Below, piece after piece: positions 36,726-45,714 of a stretch of DNA of 64,000 nucleotides. The notes under the pieces are model-generated. The model was given only the letters and a program-made list of their open reading frames with translations. It searched no databases and was not told the DNA's origin. The translations under genes were made by a program, and so were the position numbers. Position 1 is the stretch's first letter; the number at the start of each line of letters is the position of its first letter. Location: NCBI RefSeq assembly GCF_900103825.1, contig NZ_FNIF01000001.1:124001-188000 (forward strand), written 5' to 3'. The stretch comes from Paenibacillus sp. yr247 (GTDB lineage Bacteria; Bacillota; Bacilli; Paenibacillales; NBRC-103111).

Positions 36726-37622
36726 ATGAATACGATGAAAACAACGATCAGAGAATCGGTTGGCGATAAACTATTTTTGATTTGTATCTATGTGATACTG
36801 AGCCTCCTATTGGTTATCGTTTTATATCCGCTGATTTATATTTTTAGCAGCTCGTTCAGCAGTCCATCGGCGGTAACTTCAGGCCGAGTATGGCTTTGGC
36901 CGGTAGACTTTTCCGTCAAGGGATATGCAACTCTCATCGAAAATCCGAAAATTGTTACAGGCTACGCCAATTCACTTTTTTATACGGCTGCCGGAACGAT
37001 CATCAGTGTAGCGCTTACGATCATGATTGCTTATCCATTATCACGTAAAACTTTGTTCGGAAGAAATATGCTTATGATGTTAATTACATTCACGTTGTTA
37101 TTTAGCGGTGGATTGATTCCTACTTACTTGGTTGTGAAGCAGATGGGGCTAATCGATACCAGATGGGCCTTATTGATTCCTAACGCGATATGGGTATGGC
37201 AAGTGATCATTGCGAGAACGTTCTTCCAATCCTCGATTCCGGATGAATTAATTGATTCGAGTGAAATAGATGGATGCAGCGATCTCAGATTCATGTGGAG
37301 TGTCGTGGTTCCGTTATCGAAACCGATCATAGCTGTTCTGTTCTTAATGTACGCTGTGGGTCAATGGAACGCTTACTTCGATGCCCTTATTTATCTCAAA
37401 ACCGCCAATCTTTTTCCGCTTCAGCTCATTTTGCGCAGCATTATCATTCTTAACAATAGCTCAAATGCCACAGATGCCTTGAAACAGGTAGAAAGACAGC
37501 AATTGGCAGAGCTTTTGAAATATTCACTGATAGTCGTGGCAACGCTTCCAGTACTCGTCATCTACCCGTTTGTGCAGCGTTACTTTGTTCAGGGGATGTT
37601 GGTAGGTTCTGTAAAAGGGTAG
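36726..37622 (+). CDS. ABC sugar permease, LplC type (second operon)
   Basis: The 298-residue protein has six predicted helices. The segment LIDSSEIDGCSDLRFMWSVVVPLSKP corresponds to the EAA loop, and the C-terminus is YPFVQRYFVQGMLVGSVKG, the hallmark of this permease group. It begins 20 bp after the previous gene, behind TGGAGGAACC. With the preceding permease it forms the membrane channel. The ATPase would again be a shared MsmX-type subunit encoded elsewhere. Confidence 0.92.
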   Translation: MNTMKTTIRESVGDKLFLICIYVILSLLLVIVLYPLIYIFSSSFSSPSAVTSGRVWLWPVDFSVKGYATLIENPKIVTGYANSLFYTAAGTIISVALTIMIAYPLSRKTLFGRNMLMMLITFTLLFSGGLIPTYLVVKQMGLIDTRWALLIPNAIWVWQVIIARTFFQSSIPDELIDSSEIDGCSDLRFMWSVVVPLSKPIIAVLFLMYAVGQWNAYFDALIYLKTANLFPLQLILRSIIILNNSSNATDALKQVERQQLAELLKYSLIVVATLPVLVIYPFVQRYFVQGMLVGSVKG

Positions 37623-37738
37623 TGGAAAGAGGGATAACATGTCCGATTGAAGAATTGAAAGGGGTGATTGACTAAAACAAAGCGCTAAGGATTAAACGAT
37701 AAGCAAGCTAGTCAATTCAAAAAAGGGAGCGGATACAA

Positions 37739-39415
37739 TTGAAAAGAAGATCGGTCAGTACATTGGTTTTCATCTTGATGTTCAGTATAGTTCTTGCCGC
37801 ATGTTCGAGTAAAGACGAGACTTCCGCATCAACGAAACCTTCTACAGAGACAGCATCGCCAACTGCAGCACAAGCGGCTAAACCCGTTGAAATAAGCGTC
37901 TTTGCTCAACAAGCGAACGACATGGATTTGAAGACGAACCTGTTCACTAAACATTTGGAAAGCAAATTTAACGCTAAGTTTAAGTTCGAAATCATTCCTT
38001 ATGATGGGGCCAAAGAAAAGCGTCAAATCTCCTTGGCGAGCGGCGATTATCCTGAGGCGTATATATTAACGGCCTATATCGACCAATTCTCACAAGCTGA
38101 TCTTCTCAAGTTCGGTAAGCAAGGCGTTCTGCTTCCATTGAACGATTTGATCGACCAGTATGCACCCAATATTAAAAAGGCGATGGAGAAGGATCCAACA
38201 CTCAAAAGCTTCATCACTGCGCCAGATGGAAAAATATACGGACTTGGCTCCTATACGCAATGTTTCCACTGTTCTTACCCGAACAAAATGTGGATCAATA
38301 CAAGCTGGTTGAAGAAATTAAACCTCGAAATGCCGAAAACGACCGAAGATTTCAAGAAGGTGCTTCAAGCTTTCAAGAAGAGCGATCCGAACGGCAATGG
38401 TAAAGCAGACGAAGTTCCGCTTAGCGGATCGATTGAGGATTTCGGAGTGCGTGTCATTCCGTTCCTGATGAACGGCTTCATCTATAATGACGACCGTAAT
38501 TACTTGAACTTAGTTAACGGTAAAGTGGATACTGCGGCCAATAAGCCGGAATGGAAAGAAGGACTTGCTTATATTAAATCCTTGTACGACGAGGGCTTGA
38601 TCGATCCAGGTGCTTTTACGCAAAATGCCGAAGCTTTTAAGAAAATTGGCGAGAACGCTGGCGGACAAATTCTAGGTGCAGGCGCGGGCATGCATCCAGC
38701 CATCTTCGTTAACATTGATAAAGGAAACAAAAATTCAGCTGATTATAATCCCGTACCTCCGCTCACAGGACCGCATGGTTCATTCGCAACGCATGATGGA
38801 GGCGGCTTAACTCCGGGTGCGAAATTCGTTCTTACGAATAAGGCCAGCAAAGAAGCACAAATCGCGTTAATTAAAATGGTTGATTATATGTATACGACGG
38901 AAGGTCAAACGAATGCAGCATCGGGTATGGAAGGCATTGATTGGAGAAAACCGAAAGATGGCGAAGTGGCTCTAGGCAAGGGAGTTACCCCTCAAATTGC
39001 AACGATTCCAACTGTAGATGGGCAGCCTCCTCGTAATGCCGGATGGAGCGGTATGGGGCACTTCTACCAGCCGAAGGAGTACAGAGATAGTTTCGTACAA
39101 GGGACGGATGTTTACGACTCCGCCAACTACGAACGCAGACTATACGATGCGACGCTCTTGTATCAAGGTCATGAGCCGAAGGAACTATTCCCGATGTGGG
39201 CAATTTGGATTGATCCAGCACTCACAGACGAAGCAAGCATTCTACAAACAAACATTAAGAACTATATTGATCAAAGTTCGCTTCAATTTATTACAGGAAA
39301 TAAGGACTTGACGAAGGATTGGGATGCTTATGTGAAGGGTCTTGAAAACTTGAAAGTGGGCAGATACCTTGAAATTCTGCAAAAGGCTTACGATACGGCA
39401 GCAATAAAAAAATAA
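37739..39415 (+). CDS. Extracellular solute-binding lipoprotein (second Lpl-type operon)
   Basis: TTG 37739 follows AAAAGGGAGCGG and opens a 558-residue lipoprotein with the lipobox IVLAACSS (Cys22) and a Ser/Thr/Ala-rich linker. The family 1 fold contains a calcium-loop-like DPNGNGKADE (about residue 220). It is larger than the 509-residue protein of the first operon and is typical of LplA/YesO-like binding proteins for plant oligosaccharides. It is the last gene before a strong terminator. The GH27 enzyme that follows may supply its ligand (inference). Confidence 0.9.
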   Translation: MKRRSVSTLVFILMFSIVLAACSSKDETSASTKPSTETASPTAAQAAKPVEISVFAQQANDMDLKTNLFTKHLESKFNAKFKFEIIPYDGAKEKRQISLASGDYPEAYILTAYIDQFSQADLLKFGKQGVLLPLNDLIDQYAPNIKKAMEKDPTLKSFITAPDGKIYGLGSYTQCFHCSYPNKMWINTSWLKKLNLEMPKTTEDFKKVLQAFKKSDPNGNGKADEVPLSGSIEDFGVRVIPFLMNGFIYNDDRNYLNLVNGKVDTAANKPEWKEGLAYIKSLYDEGLIDPGAFTQNAEAFKKIGENAGGQILGAGAGMHPAIFVNIDKGNKNSADYNPVPPLTGPHGSFATHDGGGLTPGAKFVLTNKASKEAQIALIKMVDYMYTTEGQTNAASGMEGIDWRKPKDGEVALGKGVTPQIATIPTVDGQPPRNAGWSGMGHFYQPKEYRDSFVQGTDVYDSANYERRLYDATLLYQGHEPKELFPMWAIWIDPALTDEASILQTNIKNYIDQSSLQFITGNKDLTKDWDAYVKGLENLKVGRYLEILQKAYDTAAIKK

Positions 39416-39432
39416 CGATCGATAAAGAAGTG

Positions 39433-39473
39433 GCCAGGTGTTTGTTCTAGAAATAAAACACCTGGCTTTTTTT
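39433..39473 (+). terminator. Strong rho-independent terminator
   Basis: GCCAGGTGTTT (39433-39443) pairs perfectly with AAACACCTGGC (39456-39466), followed by a T-run. It ends the second Lpl-type operon. Confidence 0.85.
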
Positions 39474-39504
39474 ACGAATTTTAACGCTAAAGGGGATCTA
39501 TGAT

Positions 39505-42500
39505 GTGGGATATATGATTAAGAAAACTAGATTGTGGCTGCTGGTTTTTATTTTCTTTATCACTTTGTTTGCTGTCTTTATTCCGAAAGGGCAACTTGTA
39601 CAAGCAGCCGATAATGGTTTAGCGCAAAAACCATACATGGGCTGGAGCAGCTACAGCATGCAAGTGTATAACAGCGGCAATTGGATTTCAGCTGCACAGA
39701 TTATGGCGCAATCTGACGCTATGCATGCGATTCTGCAGCCCCATGGCTACAACTATATTAACGTAGATGCAGCCTGGAATGGGAGTATGGATGAATATGG
39801 ACGTCCACAACCAAGCACTACCTTGTATCCGAATGGTCTTAGTGAAGTCATCAATCATGTACATAACAATGGGCAAAAGTTTGGTCTCTATTTCATACCG
39901 GGGATGTCGCCGACAGCGTATGACGCCAACTTGCCGATTTATGGTACCTCCTGTCATGCACAGGATATCGTGGTACTTCCATTAACTACGGCGGATTATT
40001 GGAATATAGGTTATAAAATTGACTTCTCTAAGCCATGTGCTCAAAGCTATATCAACTCCATTGCCGATCAGATTGCCTCCTGGGGTGTAGATTTCGTGAA
40101 GTTCGATAGCGTAACCCCGGGCTCCGGACATAATGACACGTCCATTGATGCTCGCGGTGATGTCAAAGCCTGGTCCCAGGCACTCGCCCCGCACCATATT
40201 TGGTTCGAGCTATCATGGGCACTGGATATTAACTACGTTGACACTTGGAAAAAGTATGCGAATGGATGGCGTGTCGACTGGGATATCGAATGTTATTGCG
40301 GAAAAGCGGGATTAACCAATTGGGCTAATATCGCGAGGCTATTTCCGCGAGCTGGAGAGTGGTGGCGCCACGCAGGTCCGGGCGGATGGAACAATTTCGA
40401 TTCCTTGAATATCGGTAATGGTTCCATGGATGGCATTACACCGGATGAGCGGCAGACAGCGATGACTTTATGGGCTATCTCATCGGCTCAGCTATATACA
40501 GGCAATGACTTAACCAACCTGGACGAGTTCGGCATTAAGCTGTTGACGAACGATGAGGCAATCGCCGTCAATCAGGCTGGTAAGCCGGCACATCCCGTAT
40601 CTCTCGCATCCGAGCAGCAGGTCTGGTATGCGAACAACGGTGATGGAACCTATATAGTTGGACTGTTTAACCTGGGAAGCACGAATGCAGCGGTCACCGT
40701 CAATTGGAGCGATATCGGTTTAAGCGGCGCTGCCTCTGTACGTGATTTGTGGAGTCATAGCGAACTTGGCGTGTATAACTCGAGCTTCAGCTCAGGGGAT
40801 TTGGCTCCTCATGCTTCTCGTTTGTTAAAGGTTACATCGCAAGGAGGCGTTTCCTCCATCAATGATGATGATACGGGAATTTCCTACACGGGCGATTGGC
40901 AGCGAAACAGCAACAGGGGACTGGGTGCTACTCAGAATCTTGCCATAACCGTGATCGACTCATTGGCACAAAATAGTATGATCAGCCCGTCAACCGGCAA
41001 TTTTGATAAAAATTTAATCGCCCAGACCGATGTAACGACTTCGATGACTTTGAATGGAAACACACTAAGTGGTATTTCGAATGACGGTGTAGACTTGGTG
41101 CTAGGCACCGACTATACGGTTTCAGGCAACTCGGTCACGATTAAGAAAGGTTACCTTGCTGCTCAATCGGTCGGAACTACGCAGCTTACTTTCACTTTCA
41201 GCGCCGGAGCTAGACCGATTCTGGACATTGCAGTAAGCGACACTTCGCCTAAGAACAGCACGATCCTTCCAGCGACTCGAAATTTTGACAAGAAGATATC
41301 GCTGCAAGCGGATGTTACGACTACGATGCTACTAGACGGTAATCAGTTTAGCGTAATAACGAATGGCGGAACACCGCTTGTGTTAGGCACCGACTATACC
41401 GTATCAGGCAATACATTAACGATCAAGAAGGAGTACCTAGCTCTACAACCGCTGGGGACAACGAACTTGCTTATTTCCTTCAGCGCCGGAAATCCACAGA
41501 CGCTCGCCATTGTTGTAAGCAACACCTCTCAGGGCGGTTCAATTGCCATTAATAACGACGACTCTGGGATTACGTACTCGGCCGCTTGGCAGCGAAGTAC
41601 GAATCGAGGGCTTGGCGATTACTTGAATGATGTACAATTCACCGAGAGAAATAACGAATATTTTGAATATGCCTTTACCGGAACGGGTATTGAATACGTG
41701 ACAGAAATGGATTCATCACAGGGCGATGTAGATATTTACGTGGATGGGGTATTTAAACAAACAATTAGCACTTATCATTCGAGTCGTTTAGCCCAACAAC
41801 CCGTCTATGGGATTGCAGGATTACCCAACGGTCCTCATACGCTTAAGGTTGTGAAAAAATCAGGTTCTTATATGCTCCTTGATAAATTGCGAGTACTCAT
41901 CGGTGATCTGATTAATCCTGTTACGGGAAGCTTTGACAAAAAGTTAACGGCACAGGCAGATGTAACGATTACACTGACTCCTGGCAGCTATACCTTCAGC
42001 GGCATGGCTAACGGAGGAACCACATTGGTTGCGGGGACCGACTACACGGTATCGGGTAACGTCGTAACGATCAGAAAGGAATACCTTGCGGCTCAACCCA
42101 TTGGTTGGACGGATCTGACTTTCTCCTTCAGTGGGGGAGCCACCCAGACACTTCCAATTAAAGTAAGCGACAGCTCGGTTACGATTACGCCGATTTCTGT
42201 TAACGATAACGATCCTGGTATTGTTTACACAGGCTCTTGGGGATATAGCAACAATCGGGGACTCGGAGATTATAACGATGATGTTCATTACTCCGAGGCC
42301 AACAACGATTACTTTGAGTATGCTTTCACGGGAACGGGCATCGAATTGATTACGGAGAAAGATAATTCGCAGGGCGATATCGATATTTATGTAGATAACG
42401 TGTTTCAGCAAACGGTGGGTACATTTAACAATGGCCGGTTAGTCCAACAAAGCGTTTATAGTATTTCGGGACTGCTAAACGGTCCTCATACCATCAAGGC

Positions 42501-44001
42501 AGTGAAGAAATCAGGGTCTTATATGCTGTTGGATAAATTGAGCGTGACTCCATCAGCTGCGGGCGGCACAGTTACGGGAAGTGTGTACAGACAGGTGTCG
42601 GCACAATCGGCTCAAGTGGTACCATCAATTATGTCGATACAGTTGACTCCGTCGGTAGCACCGGAAATGACCGTACAAACGGCTTCAGCATCCCATGGAG
42701 CAACGGCTAGTATCAATGATACTAATGCTGCCATTCATTATTCCGGTTCATGGGGATATAGCAATAATCGAGTATTTGGGGATTATCTGAACGATGTTCA
42801 TTACACCGAGACGAACAATGATTATTTTGAATATGTCTTCAAGGGAACGGGCATAGAGTTGATCACTGAGAAGGATACTTCGCAGGGCGATATCGATATT
42901 TATGTTGATGATGTATTCAAGGAAACCGTGAGCACTTATCATTCCAGTCGATTAGCACAGCAAACGGTGTACAGCATTTCAGGGTTGCCGAGTGGTTCTC
43001 ATACGCTCAAAGTGGTGAAGAAATCGGGATCCTATATGCTGCTGGATAAATTAACGATACTTGTAGGCGATCTGATGAGTCCTGATACAGGCAGTTTTGA
43101 CAAAAAGATAGCTGCACAGGCGGATGTGAGTACTACGTTGTCACTAGGCGAGTATGTACTTGATCGAATCGACAATGGCCGAACTACCCTAGTGCCAGGC
43201 ACCGATTACACATTAGTAGGCAATACGTTAACGATCAAGAAGGCATACCTTGCAGCGCAGCCGGTGGGAACTACGAATCTGACGTTCGTCTTCAGTGGGG
43301 ATTATCAGAATGACGTGCATTTTACAGAAACGAACAACGATTATTTCAAATACACCTTTAAAGGAACCGGAATTGCGGTTATTACGGAAAAAGATGTTTC
43401 ACAGGGTGAAATCGACGTTTACGTGGATAATGTTTTCAAACAAACCGTTAACACGTATAATGCTTCGCGGTTAGTCCAACAAACGGTGTACAGTATTTCC
43501 GGTCTTTCCAATAGCTTGCATACGATCAAAGTCGTAAAAAAATCAGGCAGCTATATGCTGCTGGATAAATTAAGCTTTACGGTTGCGCAGGTACCGACAA
43601 CTGCTGCCGTAACAACGACTGGGGTTTCTAAAGTCAAGAATTCAAGTGCAATAATTGCCGGGAATGTAACCGCGGATGGAGGAGCTCAGGTCACTTCGAG
43701 AGGAATTGTGTATGCAACAGCACCAACTCCTACAATAACTGGTTCCGGATCAACCAAAGTTACCATTGGCTCTGGATTAGGCGTGTTTAGTGGAAAAGTA
43801 AATAAATTGAAACCTAATACGACGTATTACGCCAGAACGTACGCGACCAACTCAGTGGGAACGAGCTATGGAGCTGAAGTTACATTTAAAACAAGTAAGA
43901 AATCGGAGAATCAGGATGATCATGGGGATGATGATCAGGATGATCACGAGGATGGTGAGCAGGATAATCAGCAGAAAGAGCATGAAAACCTACATCACTA
44001 A
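39505..44001 (+). CDS. Secreted multimodular GH27 glycoside hydrolase with X2 and beta-sandwich modules
   Basis: The 1,498-residue protein starts at GTG 39505 (AGGGG 9 nt upstream; ATG 39514 is possible) with a signal peptide ending near LVQAAD. A GH27/melibiase domain follows (about 35-450) with nucleophile Asp201 in FVKFDS and acid/base Asp260 in WRVDWDIE. It probably releases alpha-galactose or beta-L-arabinopyranose. Then come X2 domains (about 492-579, 585-674, 803-891, 1191-1265) alternating with a ~125-residue sugar-binding-like repeat (full copies at 678-802, 893-1016 and 1069-1190). Half copies lie at 451-474 and 1266-1360. An FN3-like domain (about 1361-1466) and a 32-residue Asp/His/Glu-rich tail finish it. 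Confidence 0.88.
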   Translation: MGYMIKKTRLWLLVFIFFITLFAVFIPKGQLVQAADNGLAQKPYMGWSSYSMQVYNSGNWISAAQIMAQSDAMHAILQPHGYNYINVDAAWNGSMDEYGRPQPSTTLYPNGLSEVINHVHNNGQKFGLYFIPGMSPTAYDANLPIYGTSCHAQDIVVLPLTTADYWNIGYKIDFSKPCAQSYINSIADQIASWGVDFVKFDSVTPGSGHNDTSIDARGDVKAWSQALAPHHIWFELSWALDINYVDTWKKYANGWRVDWDIECYCGKAGLTNWANIARLFPRAGEWWRHAGPGGWNNFDSLNIGNGSMDGITPDERQTAMTLWAISSAQLYTGNDLTNLDEFGIKLLTNDEAIAVNQAGKPAHPVSLASEQQVWYANNGDGTYIVGLFNLGSTNAAVTVNWSDIGLSGAASVRDLWSHSELGVYNSSFSSGDLAPHASRLLKVTSQGGVSSINDDDTGISYTGDWQRNSNRGLGATQNLAITVIDSLAQNSMISPSTGNFDKNLIAQTDVTTSMTLNGNTLSGISNDGVDLVLGTDYTVSGNSVTIKKGYLAAQSVGTTQLTFTFSAGARPILDIAVSDTSPKNSTILPATRNFDKKISLQADVTTTMLLDGNQFSVITNGGTPLVLGTDYTVSGNTLTIKKEYLALQPLGTTNLLISFSAGNPQTLAIVVSNTSQGGSIAINNDDSGITYSAAWQRSTNRGLGDYLNDVQFTERNNEYFEYAFTGTGIEYVTEMDSSQGDVDIYVDGVFKQTISTYHSSRLAQQPVYGIAGLPNGPHTLKVVKKSGSYMLLDKLRVLIGDLINPVTGSFDKKLTAQADVTITLTPGSYTFSGMANGGTTLVAGTDYTVSGNVVTIRKEYLAAQPIGWTDLTFSFSGGATQTLPIKVSDSSVTITPISVNDNDPGIVYTGSWGYSNNRGLGDYNDDVHYSEANNDYFEYAFTGTGIELITEKDNSQGDIDIYVDNVFQQTVGTFNNGRLVQQSVYSISGLLNGPHTIKAVKKSGSYMLLDKLSVTPSAAGGTVTGSVYRQVSAQSAQVVPSIMSIQLTPSVAPEMTVQTASASHGATASINDTNAAIHYSGSWGYSNNRVFGDYLNDVHYTETNNDYFEYVFKGTGIELITEKDTSQGDIDIYVDDVFKETVSTYHSSRLAQQTVYSISGLPSGSHTLKVVKKSGSYMLLDKLTILVGDLMSPDTGSFDKKIAAQADVSTTLSLGEYVLDRIDNGRTTLVPGTDYTLVGNTLTIKKAYLAAQPVGTTNLTFVFSGDYQNDVHFTETNNDYFKYTFKGTGIAVITEKDVSQGEIDVYVDNVFKQTVNTYNASRLVQQTVYSISGLSNSLHTIKVVKKSGSYMLLDKLSFTVAQVPTTAAVTTTGVSKVKNSSAIIAGNVTADGGAQVTSRGIVYATAPTPTITGSGSTKVTIGSGLGVFSGKVNKLKPNTTYYARTYATNSVGTSYGAEVTFKTSKKSENQDDHGDDDQDDHEDGEQDNQQKEHENLHH
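40855..43584 (+). repeat. Mosaic tandem repeats inside the GH27 gene
   Basis: A module ending VVKKSGSYMLLDKL occurs as full copies at 41536-41910, 42181-42552 and 42709-43074, interleaved with X2 domains. Two half copies complement each other exactly: the first (40855-40926) ends at NRGLG and the last (43300-43584) begins at DYQNDV, the same point in the module. Likewise an orphan X2 last strand (ATQNLAITV, from 40927) matches the part missing from the X2 that ends at 43299. Confidence 0.75.
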
Positions 44002-44067
44002 GTCCAAGTAAATATCTAACCCTTGCGGTGAACAGATTCTCTAAGAGTTAAGCCATAGGTATCTGAG

Positions 44068-44106
44068 ATATCGAGCTCTTCTTGTTGTCAAGGGAGGGCT
44101 CGATAT
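44068..44106 (+). terminator. Terminator after the GH27 gene
   Basis: ATATCGAGC (44068-44076) pairs with GCTCGATAT (44098-44106), followed by a T-rich stretch. It separates the GH27 gene from the GntR cluster. Confidence 0.6.
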
Positions 44107-44114
44107 TTATTATT

Positions 44115-44143
44115 TGATAACCCACAATCATACATGATATATT
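44115..44143 (+). promoter_or_regulatory. Promoter and GntR-type operator before the GntR gene
   Basis: TTGATA (44115-44120) and TATATT (44138-44143) are 17 bp apart. The dyad ATCATACATGATA (44127-44139) fills the spacer and touches the -10 box, a classic position for autorepression. The core ATCAT-AC-ATGAT is a perfect dyad. Confidence 0.7.
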
Positions 44144-44169
44144 AAGTGTAAAAAGAGTGAGGGTATCAC

Positions 44170-44871
44170 ATGGGCAGTAAAATTAGTCGTGTTAATTTAA
44201 CCGAAGAAATTTATCGGATTGTCAAGGAAGACATTTTAACTCATAAATTGAAATCCGGTGAAAAAATTAACATTGATCAATTAGCGCGCGATTTAGAAGT
44301 AAGCAACATTCCGATTCGTGAGGCCCTCTCCAGATTGCAATCGGAAGGGTATTTGAATGTCATTCCTTTTAAAGGCATGTTTGTGAATATGATGAGTGTC
44401 AAAGAGCTGGACGAATTATTTGAAATTAGAATGCAGCTTGAACCGCTTGCTGTTGAGAAGGCCGCGCTTCTTATACCTGATGAAACACTGGAACGGCTGC
44501 AAGAAACTATGAATTCCCTTCAAACTCAGCAATCACCGAACTCGACTAACGGTTTGGGGACAATTAAGGAAATGAACATGTCTTTACATGGCACTATTCT
44601 GACCTATTGCGATAATACCAATTTACAGAATTTAGTTAGGGGGTATATTGAACAGATTCAAAGATATTTGACTTACATCCAATTAAATTTAGATATTAAT
44701 ACCACGAATGAGGAATGGGCGGAACATAATGCTATCTTACAGAAATTAAAGCAGCGAGACCCCAAAGGCGCATCCGATGCCATGTTCAAGCATATTAAAA
44801 ATTCCCGCAAAAGGACGAATGCTCAGTTTATGAAAGCAGGTAGTAACGAAACATTCGTTTTGGAGGAATAA
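44170..44871 (+). CDS. GntR family regulator, FadR/FCD subfamily
   Basis: The 233-residue protein has an N-terminal winged helix (residues 8-75: LTEEIYRIVKEDILTHKLKS, then INIDQLARDLEVSNIPIREALSRLQSEGYL). A C-terminal all-helical FCD sensor domain follows (about 80-220). FCD pockets bind a metal ion and organic acids or sugar acids. The gene is autoregulated by the dyad in its promoter, and the same dyad occurs before the GH95 gene and two later genes here. A sugar acid of the fucose or galactose series is a plausible effector (inference). The next gene begins 4 bp after its stop codon. Confidence 0.9.
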   Translation: MGSKISRVNLTEEIYRIVKEDILTHKLKSGEKINIDQLARDLEVSNIPIREALSRLQSEGYLNVIPFKGMFVNMMSVKELDELFEIRMQLEPLAVEKAALLIPDETLERLQETMNSLQTQQSPNSTNGLGTIKEMNMSLHGTILTYCDNTNLQNLVRGYIEQIQRYLTYIQLNLDINTTNEEWAEHNAILQKLKQRDPKGASDAMFKHIKNSRKRTNAQFMKAGSNETFVLEE

Positions 44872-44875
44872 CGCG

Positions 44876-45646
44876 ATGCAATTAGAGGGGAAAGTAGCTA
44901 TTATTACTGGCGCAGGTTCAGGAATTGGCGAAGCTGCAGCCAAATTATTGGTTAGCCAGGGTGCGAAAGTGATCATAGCAGACTGGAATGAAGCGGAGGC
45001 AAATCGTGTCGCTAACGAAATTAATTTGATGCTTCCGGGGGACAAGAGCGCACTTGCTGTGCATGCAGACGTTTCATCGGAACAGCAAGTAAAGTTTTTA
45101 GTGCAGCAGGCCCTATCTACGTATGGATCTATTGATATTTTATTCAACAATGCAGCTGTTATTTTAGCGAAAGAATTGGAAGATATCACAGAAGCAGAAT
45201 GGACGCGTACACTCGATATAAACTTGAAAAGTGTCTACTTAATGATCAAACATTGTATTCCTGAAATCAAAAAGAGTCGTGGCAGTATCGTAAATATGGC
45301 TTCATTAAACGGTTTGCTGGGACAGCGGCAAAATCCGGTTTATTCAGCAACAAAAGGAGCAATTGTAGCGCTGACCAAAGCGTTGGCACTTGATTACGCA
45401 AGGGACGGCGTTCGTGTGAATTGCATCTGTCCAGCAGGTGTTATGACTCCTTTATTAGAAAAATGGATTGGTCAACAACCGGATCAAAAAGAAACTGTCA
45501 ACGCATTGAATAGCATGCATCCGTTAGGAAGATGTGCAACAACGGAAGAAATTGCGAATGCGGTTCTGTATTTGGCTAGCAGCCAGTCGAATTTTATCAC
45601 GGGGATTGCTTTGACGGTGGATGGTGGTGCGTCTTTAGGATACTGA
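44876..45646 (+). CDS. SDR family NAD(P)-dependent oxidoreductase
   Basis: The 256-residue classical SDR has the cofactor motif TGAGSGIGEAA (residues 10-20) and an acidic residue after the second strand (IIADWNE), which favours NAD over NADP. The NNA motif is FNNAAV and the catalytic residues are Ser143, Tyr156 and Lys160 (YSATK). The C-terminus is VDGGASLGY. It is translationally close to the GntR gene. With a fucosidase in the same putative regulon, it could be an L-fucose dehydrogenase or a 2-keto-3-deoxy-sugar-acid dehydrogenase. The sequence alone does not decide. Confidence 0.88.
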   Translation: MQLEGKVAIITGAGSGIGEAAAKLLVSQGAKVIIADWNEAEANRVANEINLMLPGDKSALAVHADVSSEQQVKFLVQQALSTYGSIDILFNNAAVILAKELEDITEAEWTRTLDINLKSVYLMIKHCIPEIKKSRGSIVNMASLNGLLGQRQNPVYSATKGAIVALTKALALDYARDGVRVNCICPAGVMTPLLEKWIGQQPDQKETVNALNSMHPLGRCATTEEIANAVLYLASSQSNFITGIALTVDGGASLGY

Positions 45647-45656
45647 AAAAGAGGTA

Positions 45657-45692
45657 TTGTAGTCATTTCCGCGACAATTATCATACACGATA
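45657..45692 (+). promoter_or_regulatory. Promoter and GntR-type operator before the SGNH gene
   Basis: TTGTAG (45657-45662) and TATCAT (45679-45684) are 16 bp apart. The dyad ATCATACACGATA (45680-45692) overlaps the -10 box and is identical to the plus-strand copy before the GH95 gene. Confidence 0.6.
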
Positions 45693-45714
45693 TAGGATGT
45701 AAAGGAGAGTTGTG

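Noticed and set aside
37678-37692. AAAGCGCTAAGG before the second Lpl binding-protein gene as a cre site
   Set aside because: Only the central AGCGCT fits. Both outer TG and CA positions of the cre pattern mismatch.
41944-42411. 155-codon minus-strand open frame in the GH27 gene, with similar frames in other repeat copies
   Set aside because: It is an antisense shadow repeated because the underlying protein modules repeat.
40855-43584. Repeated sequence considered as a CRISPR or tandem DNA repeat
   Set aside because: The repeats are in-frame protein modules of ~270-375 bp with diverged nucleotides, not short identical repeats with spacers.
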